From Lysobacterales bacterium (GTDB lineage Bacteria > Pseudomonadota > Gammaproteobacteria > Xanthomonadales > Rhodanobacteraceae), in contig JAATFF010000095.1 of NCBI GenBank assembly GCA_015655335.1, positions 1-36,134 on the forward strand: 36,134 nt of DNA, in the 5' to 3' direction. The notes under the pieces are model-generated. The model made no database searches and had not been told where the DNA came from. It saw only the letters and a program-made list of their open reading frames with translations. The translations under genes were made by a program, and so were the position numbers. Positions 29,938 through 36,134 of the stretch are shown here, in pieces (the stretch's first letter is position 1; each line of letters starts with the position of its first letter).

Positions 29938-32900
29938 TCACGCCGCGATAACGCTGCGGTTTCTTCCACTATGTTTGGCCTCATACAATGCCTTGTCGGC
30001 GCGCGACAACCACTGTTCGATAGGCTCGTCGTGTTTGAGTTCGGCGACACCAACACTGACTGTTACAGAAAGCGACCGCCCCTCGTAAACCACTTCCGTG
30101 CTGGCCAAGACCTTGCGAATACGTTCAACGGTTTCCTGCGCATCGTGCACGGAGGTTTTGGGCAAACACAGTACAAATTCTTCACCGCCATAGCGACCCA
30201 CCAGATCGCCCTGTCGACTGTGCTGCTTAATCACTTCAACGGCGCCGCGAATGACTGCATCGCCGGCCTGATGCCCGTAGGTGTCGTTGATTTGCTTAAA
30301 GCGATCCAGATCGAAGATTGCCATGCACATCGAACGGCTCGGAACTTGCCCGTGCTCGTCTCCCACCAACTCCATAAAACGGCGGCGGTTGTAGACCCCC
30401 GTTAACCCATCGTTGCTGGCAAGAATATCGAGGCGTTGATTGGCCAAGCGAAGATCGTGCGTACGCTCGTCGATTTGCTGTTGCAACTGCCTCGCCTGAC
30501 GCCGCAGATAAAGCGTGCGCAATTGAACCAGCCCGATAAAAAGCGCAATGACCAGGAGTGCCGCGACGATGCGAGCCAACGCTGTCTCGTACCAATGCGG
30601 TTTGACCACAACATTCAGGTCAGTTTCGATCGTGCGCGGCTGCATGCCAAGCGTTGTGACGCGCAGTCGCAACTTATAGACACCGTGAGGCAGACTGGTG
30701 TAAATCGCGCTGGGCATTCCGCCTTTGGGGATATCGGTCCAGGTCTCGTCCAAACCATCCATGCGATAGCTGTACAAGGCCTCCATCGGCGCCTGGTAGT
30801 CGAGCAACGAGAAATCGATGCGTAGATTGTGGCGATGTTGATCGAGCTTGATCGTCCCGCCGTTATCGGGAAGCTTGCCAAACGACACCATGACGCCGTT
30901 GACTGCGGCATAGGTGATCGCCAACGGTGCAACGACATCAGGCGGCTGCCAATCCGGCCGGATAACGGTTAACCCACCGAGTCCGCCAAACAAGAGCTCG
31001 CCACCCGGCGCGCGAGCTGCAGCAATGCTGATGTAGCTATCGATGTGCAAACCGTCGCGTGTGCCGAGGTTATACGTGGCATGCGTATCGCCATCGATCT
31101 TCGCCACGCCATTGGACATGCTCGCCCACAGATGCCCATGATCGTCGGCCAGTACGGTGCTTACCCTGCCGCTCTTCAAGCCTTGCGCAGCGCCTATCGT
31201 GTGAAAGTGAAAAGGGCCGCCACGCGTATAGCGATCGAGTACGCCCAAACCTCCGAACGTACTGACCCACACGCTTCCCTTGGAATCCTTGGCAACCGAG
31301 CCGATGTAGTCCTGCGGCAAGCTGGTGGGGTCGTCGCGTACATGTTCCAGATTGTCGAAACCGCGGTTGCTTGCGGCATCGCTGGCAACGCTGATGCCAC
31401 GAGCAGTGCTGTACCACCAATTTCCGTCGATGCGCGCAATCTGCTGGACGGTGTCGTTGACAAGGCTGGTTGGATCGTTCGCGATGTGGTGAAAATGATC
31501 CAATGCGTAAGTGCGCGTGTCGTAGCGATAGACGCCTTCGTAGGTACCGATCAGAAGTTGGGTGCCATCGGATTGAAGACTTAGCACCGGTTTGTCATTC
31601 AATGCCGGCACCACGGAGCCCAGGATTGCCAGCGTGTCGGGATCAATGCGCGCCAGCCCCTCGGAACCGACCCAGATGACACCATCTGCCGTTTCGGTAA
31701 AGGACTGCACATCGCGCAAAGCCTGGCTGCCGCCAAGCTGTAAATGCAGCATGTTGCCGCCCTTGAGATCGATCACGTCGATGCGGCCTGCCCCCAGGCC
31801 TAACCAGATGCGACCACGCGCATCCACGTAGATACCATGCACGCTGTTATTGGTGAGCATGTTCGGATGCAACGGCGAAGGCAGCAGCGAGAAAGCGGTG
31901 CGTGCATTCGGATTGGTATGCGCAATGCCCAAGTCGGTCGCAACCCAAATATTTCCCACGCGATCCTGCAGTAACGCGCGCACCGAATCACCGGGTAGCG
32001 ATGAAGGCACCGCGGAATCGTTGTCGATGGCCTGTACATGACCGCTACCGGGCGTGTATTCGACGACGCCCATGCCGTCGGTGGCAATCCACATCGGGCC
32101 CGACGCAACCTCAAGGAAATCTCGCACGGTGGGTTGTTGCACGTTACTTGCCCCGCCGCGCAAACCAGGCACGCTTCGCCACTGGCCGTCGGTATCCCGA
32201 TACGCCGCCCCAGCTTGTCCACTGCCGACCCACAATCGGCCTTCTCGATCTTCATAGATCGCCCATATCTGGTTGGCCAACACGAGTGCGACGGCCGCGT
32301 CGGTCTGAATCGGTCGCATGAAGTTCGCCGACCCTACCGGGCGCACATACAGTCCACTGTTGTTACCAAGCCACACATTGCCCGCTCGATCTTGCAGAAC
32401 GCTGAAATTGCGTAGCGCAATGCCTGGATCGGTTTTCAGATGGCGAATGGCGTCGGTAGTGAGATCCAGATGATCCAACCCGCGATCGGTCGCGATCCAA
32501 ACGCCGTTCGCATGATCCCCTGCAAGATCGTAGATCTTGGAATCCGACGTGCCATTGGTACCGACTGGATAGACGTGGAACGTGTCGGTCGTCGGATCGA
32601 AACGGGCTAACCCGCCGTCATTGGTGCCCACTAGCATGCCGCCATGGGGCAACGCCAACAGGCTGCGTACGTAAGTATCGGGCAAACCCGCTACGTCACC
32701 GTGAGCCAGTTCGAACACCAGCATGCGATAGCCGTCGTAGCGAACCAGCCCACCTTTGGTTCCGATCCAGATCAGACCGCGACTGTCTTGCGCGACGGCG
32801 GTAGTGATGGAATGCGGCAAGCCTTCGGATACGCCAAGTTTATCGAACCAGGGAATCTCGAACGGTGCCCATGGATCGTCGCCCAACGCACAGGCCGATC

Positions 32901-32979
32901 CACTCCAAAAAAATACCAGCGAAACCAGCGCGATGAGGCTGAAGAGAATATGGGAAAAGCGACTGTGAAGAACGCTCAT
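29938..32979 (-). CDS. Propeller-sensor diguanylate cyclase (GGDEF)
   Basis: Large membrane protein making cyclic di-GMP, 1013 residues from the ATG at 32979. A signal/anchor segment (about 8-33) is followed by a long periplasmic region of two-component-type beta-propeller repeats (many copies like DSRGLIWIGTKGGLVRYD and DRAGNVWLGNNSGLYV), then a Y_Y_Y domain near 700-780. One membrane helix (about 798-820) leads into a coiled coil and a GGDEF domain with GGEEF at 931-935 and the inhibitory-site RQGD at 922-925. The catalytic domain looks complete and product-inhibited. There is no histidine kinase domain. An ATG at 33039 could extend it by 20 residues. The inducing ligand is unknown. Confidence 0.93.
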   Translation of the reverse strand: MSVLHSRFSHILFSLIALVSLVFFWSGSACALGDDPWAPFEIPWFDKLGVSEGLPHSITTAVAQDSRGLIWIGTKGGLVRYDGYRMLVFELAHGDVAGLPDTYVRSLLALPHGGMLVGTNDGGLARFDPTTDTFHVYPVGTNGTSDSKIYDLAGDHANGVWIATDRGLDHLDLTTDAIRHLKTDPGIALRNFSVLQDRAGNVWLGNNSGLYVRPVGSANFMRPIQTDAAVALVLANQIWAIYEDREGRLWVGSGQAGAAYRDTDGQWRSVPGLRGGASNVQQPTVRDFLEVASGPMWIATDGMGVVEYTPGSGHVQAIDNDSAVPSSLPGDSVRALLQDRVGNIWVATDLGIAHTNPNARTAFSLLPSPLHPNMLTNNSVHGIYVDARGRIWLGLGAGRIDVIDLKGGNMLHLQLGGSQALRDVQSFTETADGVIWVGSEGLARIDPDTLAILGSVVPALNDKPVLSLQSDGTQLLIGTYEGVYRYDTRTYALDHFHHIANDPTSLVNDTVQQIARIDGNWWYSTARGISVASDAASNRGFDNLEHVRDDPTSLPQDYIGSVAKDSKGSVWVSTFGGLGVLDRYTRGGPFHFHTIGAAQGLKSGRVSTVLADDHGHLWASMSNGVAKIDGDTHATYNLGTRDGLHIDSYISIAAARAPGGELLFGGLGGLTVIRPDWQPPDVVAPLAITYAAVNGVMVSFGKLPDNGGTIKLDQHRHNLRIDFSLLDYQAPMEALYSYRMDGLDETWTDIPKGGMPSAIYTSLPHGVYKLRLRVTTLGMQPRTIETDLNVVVKPHWYETALARIVAALLVIALFIGLVQLRTLYLRRQARQLQQQIDERTHDLRLANQRLDILASNDGLTGVYNRRRFMELVGDEHGQVPSRSMCMAIFDLDRFKQINDTYGHQAGDAVIRGAVEVIKQHSRQGDLVGRYGGEEFVLCLPKTSVHDAQETVERIRKVLASTEVVYEGRSLSVTVSVGVAELKHDEPIEQWLSRADKALYEAKHSGRNRSVIAA

Positions 32980-33215
32980 GTCGCCGACAAAACACGGAGC
33001 CCGCACGTATAGGCAGAACCTACCGCGATAGTCATCCATGGGGAAGGGATATGCGCGATCACCTTCACTACATCCAACACCTATCGGTCGACGAGGATTA
33101 GGATTTCAACCCGGATATATCATATTTGCGTCGTGACCGGATAGAAGGCACTGGCAATCTTGCATGGGTAACGGCGAATGACTTACGCAAAGCCATGGCG
33201 ACTCAAGCGCCGTAG

Positions 33216-33668
33216 CTATTCAAAGACCAAGCCATATTCGCAAAACCCTTCATCGCGCCGCCAGCCGAGCGATTCATAAAGAGCCTGCGCAGGCGTGTTA
33301 TCCAATGCCGTGACCAGCGACATGCTCGCGGCTCCCAGCGCGCGCGCCTGATTGGCTGCGGCAATCAGCAACGCCTTGGCTACGCCATGTCGCCGCGTGT
33401 CGGCCACCACGAACAAATCGTTGAGAAGATAGGTGCGCACAGCGCGCACGGATGAGAACAGTGGATACAGCTGGGTGAAACCCAAACCATCGCCACGATC
33501 GTCGCAAGCCAGCAGAACCAGCGATTCGCGATTCGCAAAGCGCTCTGCAAGAAATAAGCGAGCGCGATCAAGATCGGAAGGCTGCTTGTAAAACTGCCGG
33601 TAGCCGTCGAAGAGCGGTACCACGATGCCGAGATCGCGAATGGTGGCCTGACGAATCTGGAAATTCAT
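33216..33668 (-). CDS. GNAT-family N-acetyltransferase
   Basis: Acetyltransferase-fold protein, 150 residues. The acetyl-CoA-binding segment is LFVVADTRRHGVAKALLIAAANQARALGA, with R-x-x-G-V-A in place of the usual Q/R-x-x-G-x-G/A. The C-terminal NTPAQALYESLGWRRDEGF is typical. The substrate cannot be read from the sequence. It lies between rlmH (57 bp upstream) and the cyclase gene, all on the minus strand. Confidence 0.9.
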   Translation of the reverse strand: MNFQIRQATIRDLGIVVPLFDGYRQFYKQPSDLDRARLFLAERFANRESLVLLACDDRGDGLGFTQLYPLFSSVRAVRTYLLNDLFVVADTRRHGVAKALLIAAANQARALGAASMSLVTALDNTPAQALYESLGWRRDEGFCEYGLVFE

Positions 33669-33725
33669 AACGACTCCAGTTGCAACGCAGTGATCCTTGC
33701 GTAGCAGCCTTTCGCGCAGTTGCCG

Positions 33726-34196
33726 TCAAGCGCGATGGTAAGGATGGCCCGCGAGCAAAGTCGTGGCGCGATAAAGCTGCTCCGCCAGTACCAGCCGAAC
33801 GAGCATATGCGGTAGCGTGAGCGCACCAAGCGACCATTTTTGATCGGCACGTGCCAGCACTTCCGATGCGTGGCCGTCGGGACCGCCAATGAGAAATGCG
33901 AGATCGCGTCCAGCCATGCGCCATTTGGCAAGTTGCTCGGCAAGCTCTTCGCTGGACCACATCTTGCCGCCGCCATCGAGTGCGATGACATGCGTACCGC
34001 GCGGCAATGCGGCGAGTATCGCGGCGCCTTCGTCTTGCATCGCGCGCACGTCGTCGCGCCCTTTGCCGCGCGCGCCGGGTTTCAGTTCGATCAAATCGAG
34101 GGGCAAATCATGGGACAGCCGTTTACGGTATTCGGCAAACCCTTCTGCAACCCATGTGGGCATGCGTTCGCCAATGGCGATAAGGCGAGCACGCAT
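33726..34196 (-). CDS. rlmH: 23S rRNA (pseudouridine1915-N3)-methyltransferase RlmH
   Basis: SPOUT-class methyltransferase that modifies pseudouridine 1915 of 23S rRNA on the 70S ribosome, 156 residues. The SAM-binding knot shows FLIGGPDGHA and the C-terminal LGALTLPHMLVRLVLAEQLYRA with GHPYHR, diagnostic of RlmH. It begins 13 bp after rsfS on the same strand, as in many bacteria. The gene that follows is a GNAT rather than maf. Confidence 0.97.
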   Translation of the reverse strand: MRARLIAIGERMPTWVAEGFAEYRKRLSHDLPLDLIELKPGARGKGRDDVRAMQDEGAAILAALPRGTHVIALDGGGKMWSSEELAEQLAKWRMAGRDLAFLIGGPDGHASEVLARADQKWSLGALTLPHMLVRLVLAEQLYRATTLLAGHPYHRA

Positions 34197-34209
34197 GCCG
34201 ATGTTTTGC

Positions 34210-34596
34210 TTAACCTGCGAGGGCGGCTTCGCCCTGGGTGTCGCGGTCGTTAACGGTCCACAGGCGTTCCAGGCCGTAGAACTCGCGAATGCGCGGCAGC
34301 ATCACGTGCACGATGACGTCGCCCAGATCCACCAGCACCCATTCGGCCTCTCGCTCGCCTTCGACACCCAGCGGCATCACGCCCGCCTTTTTGGCGAACC
34401 TGACCACTTCGTCGGCGATGGATTTGACGTGGCGTGCCGAGGTGCCGGAAGCAATCACGAGCAGGTCGGCGATGGAGGTTTTGCCGCGGACATCGATTTC
34501 GCGGATGTCTTTGGCCTTGAGATCTTCAAGTGCGTCGATGACGGACTTACGCAGGGTGGCCGTGGTGACGGCCTTGTTATGGCGAGTGGTGGTCAA
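34210..34596 (-). CDS. rsfS: Ribosome silencing factor RsfS
   Basis: Binds ribosomal protein L14 and blocks subunit joining when nutrients are short; 128 residues. The RsfS/Iojap domain shows [39 protein letters not shown] and [14 protein letters not shown]. The start is TTG at 34596 with GAGG upstream; no ATG fits. Followed by rlmH 13 bp downstream. Upstream, nitronate monooxygenase stands where nadD is often found. Confidence 0.95.
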   Translation of the reverse strand: MTTTRHNKAVTTATLRKSVIDALEDLKAKDIREIDVRGKTSIADLLVIASGTSARHVKSIADEVVRFAKKAGVMPLGVEGEREAEWVLVDLGDVIVHVMLPRIREFYGLERLWTVNDRDTQGEAALAG

Positions 34597-34671
34597 GAGT
34601 TGGGGCCTCGCGGCGTATCGGCTGCGCGGGATGGCGCGGGTGAAGTATATCCGCCCGACCGTAACGGCACG

Positions 34672-35742
34672 TCAAGCGACAAATTGATGACGGGCCGCCC
34701 GGTACTCGTTCATCAGCACCTTTACCAGTTCGGCGGCGGGCATCGGGCGTACCAACGTGGCGGCCTGCCCGCACCATTCGGACACCAGGTCACCCCGCCC
34801 GGCCTGCCCGGCGGCACGGCGCAGCGGGGCGGTCAACGCGTTGAGGATCGGGTAAGGCGGCAATTCGGCCTCGAAGGGCTGCATCGCCTGGGTATAACGG
34901 TTCCGCAGTCCCCGCGCGGCGCGGCCGGAAAAGCTGCGGATCGTACCGATGCGATGATCGTCCGCTGAGGCCAGATCGCGCTTCCATGCCGGGGCCGCGC
35001 CGGATTCTGGACAGGCCAGGAAAGCGGTGCCTAGCTGGCTGGCCGCCGCCCCAAGCACCTCGGCCGCCAACATCCCTTGCCCATCCATGATGCCGCCCGC
35101 GGCGATCACCGGAATGCCAACCGCGCGTACCGCCAGCGGCAACAGGGCAAACAGCCCAATCATGGCTTCCTCCGGTGCATGCAGGAAGGTGCCGCGATGA
35201 CCGCCCGCCTCGGCACCCTGCACGCATACGGCATCGGCACCCAGCTCAGCCCAGGCACGGGCCTCGGCGACGCTGGTGGCCGTACCGATGACGTAGATAT
35301 CGCGTCGATGCAGTTCGCGCAGTTGCGTCGGCGTAATGAGGTTGAAAACAAAACTGGCGACGGCAGGACGCACTTCGCACAATGCGGCGAACTGATCTGA
35401 GAACACCGGTGCCCAACTAGCCGGCCGCTGTGTGCGCACAGACAGCCCTTCTTGTTCCATCAGCGCATCGAGACGATCACGTATGCGGGCCACCGCGGAT
35501 TCATCCGCCTCGAACGTATCGGGCAACACGAACAGGTTGAGCGCGAAGGGCTTGTCGGTCAGCGCGCGGATCTGTGCGGATTGGTCGAGGATATCCTTCG
35601 GCTCGAGATAACCCGCGCCGAACGAACCAAGACCGCCAGCGTGGCTAACTGCGGCGACCAGCGCCGGTGTATTGGGACCGGCCATCGGCGCCTGGATCAA
35701 AGGATGGACGATGCCAAGACGCTGCAGCAACGAGGTAGACAT
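34672..35742 (-). CDS. Nitronate monooxygenase (2-nitropropane dioxygenase family)
   Basis: FMN-dependent flavoenzyme that oxidises alkyl nitronates such as propionate-3-nitronate; 356 residues from the ATG at 35742. Seen: HPLIQAPMAGPNTPALVAAVSHAGGLGSFG, AVCVQGAEAGGHRGTF with the conserved catalytic His, IPVIAAGGIMDGQGM and GTAFLACPESGA, all of the class I NMO pattern. A GTG at 35769 would extend it by nine residues; AAGG precedes 35742. It lies 75 bp upstream of rsfS on the same strand. A 25-bp palindrome lies before it and may be an operator. Confidence 0.93.
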   Translation of the reverse strand: MSTSLLQRLGIVHPLIQAPMAGPNTPALVAAVSHAGGLGSFGAGYLEPKDILDQSAQIRALTDKPFALNLFVLPDTFEADESAVARIRDRLDALMEQEGLSVRTQRPASWAPVFSDQFAALCEVRPAVASFVFNLITPTQLRELHRRDIYVIGTATSVAEARAWAELGADAVCVQGAEAGGHRGTFLHAPEEAMIGLFALLPLAVRAVGIPVIAAGGIMDGQGMLAAEVLGAAASQLGTAFLACPESGAAPAWKRDLASADDHRIGTIRSFSGRAARGLRNRYTQAMQPFEAELPPYPILNALTAPLRRAAGQAGRGDLVSEWCGQAATLVRPMPAAELVKVLMNEYRAARHQFVA

Positions 35743-35782
35743 GGCGACAGCCTTGCGTGGGGAATTCACAGTATTTCCGATC

Positions 35783-35807
35783 CGATGTAACCCGTACGTT
35801 TACATCG
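35783..35807. promoter_or_regulatory. Palindrome upstream of nitronate monooxygenase
   Basis: CGATGTAA (35783-35790) and TTACATCG (35800-35807) form an 8-bp inverted repeat around 9 bases, CCCGTACGT. It lies in the 74 bp between the NrsF-like gene and nitronate monooxygenase, before the latter's ATG. It could be a repressor site or a weak terminator of the upstream gene; there is no T-run. Confidence 0.5.
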
Positions 35808-35816
35808 CGGACGCGC

Positions 35817-36134
35817 TTACGCTCTGGATAGCAGCCGTCCACCCATGACGGTGTTGGCGACCACCACGATGGCCACGGCAATCGCATGCATCAGCAGGTC
35901 GGCGGTGGCGGCGTCGAAGTTATGGCAGATCTCCAGCAGGCTTGCGGATGCCGCCGCGCTGGCCAGACCGACCAGCACAGCCGTCAGCACAGGACGCAGC
36001 GGACAGGCACGCCGCAACAGCCATATCAACAAACCGGACAGCGGAATCGAGAAGCTGATGATGAAGATCAGGCAATCGTTGGCGCCATGCAGGTCCAGCA
36101 CGGGCATGCCTGGAATGTGGGCGCGAAAACAACC
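35817..36134 (-). CDS. NrsF/DUF1109-like membrane protein, partial
   Basis: The frame is open to the window edge, so the 5' part of the gene lies beyond base 36134. The visible ~106 residues form about four membrane helices: CLIFIISFSIPLSGLLIWLL, RACPLRPVLTAVLVGLASAA, then ICHNFDAATADLLMHAIAVAIVVV. The spacing of helices and the C-H element in the third resemble DUF1109 (NrsF), integral-membrane anti-sigma factors of ECF sigma factors. If right, an ECF gene may lie just to the right of the window. Confidence is limited because only the C-terminal half is seen. Confidence 0.55.
   Translation of the reverse strand, partial: GCFRAHIPGMPVLDLHGANDCLIFIISFSIPLSGLLIWLLRRACPLRPVLTAVLVGLASAAASASLLEICHNFDAATADLLMHAIAVAIVVVANTVMGGRLLSRA

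Noticed and set aside
33038-33136. Possible 32-residue peptide on the plus strand divergent from the cyclase
   Set aside because: No ribosome-binding site at proper distance and no recognisable features; the stretch 33040-33215 otherwise shows only a possible weak -10 (TATGAT on the minus strand, 33119-33124).
1-36134. CRISPR array, tRNA, rRNA, prophage or insertion sequence
   Set aside because: No regularly spaced repeats, no cloverleaf sequence and no transposase or phage gene were seen.

Overview
The window is high-GC, gene-dense bacterial chromosome with short intergenic gaps. Protein sequences and gene content point to a gammaproteobacterium of the Xanthomonadales/Lysobacterales, probably the Rhodanobacter/Dyella/Luteibacter group. 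Supporting signs are an ohrR-ohr peroxide operon, kynurenine-type 2-aminomuconate catabolic genes, a periplasmic-propeller diguanylate cyclase, and an inverted GTCCCGGCGAAAGCCGG repeat of the REP/REPIN kind. The assignment to a group is inference. I saw no rRNA, tRNA, CRISPR array, phage or transposase gene.

Layout. 1-2515 (minus): rpsF-rpsR-rplI, a terminator, then dnaB, which is cut by the window edge. 2516-3150: rpsF leader and promoter, a REPIN and an IscA-type protein. 3259-9264 (plus): a tightly packed run of asnS, a MalM-like lipoprotein, a small membrane protein, an SDR without the usual catalytic Tyr/Lys, 2-aminomuconate-semialdehyde dehydrogenase, beta-carbonic anhydrase and RidA-type 2-aminomuconate deaminase, closed by a terminator. 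9296-13172 (minus): a small Asr-like exported protein, then a DadA-like oxidase, glutathione reductase and N-formylglutamate deformylase, possibly one operon. 13319-16343 (plus): a secreted protein of uncertain family, an NlpC/P60 lipoprotein, and ohrR-ohr behind a recognisable operator. 16414-21074: slyD, an MFS transporter, rhlE, rimJ-like and an SDR. 21197-23966 (plus): deaD/csdA and a DODA-type dioxygenase.

23953-26720 holds the most interesting module. An ECF sigma factor and its zinc-finger anti-sigma factor are divergent from a Tat-exported metallophosphoesterase and a cupredoxin. The 125-bp space between them carries two copies of the same bipartite element, GGAATA-N16-GGTA(A/G)T, one facing each way. 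This suggests one self-controlled envelope-stress or copper-linked regulon.

26728-36134: a YkgJ-type cysteine-cluster protein, a YpfJ-type zinc peptidase, MAPEG and CPBP membrane proteins, and then, on the minus strand, NrsF-like (partial), nitronate monooxygenase, rsfS, rlmH, a GNAT, a 1013-residue diguanylate cyclase and maf. The familiar rsfS-rlmH-maf order is kept, but the GNAT and the cyclase sit between rlmH and maf.
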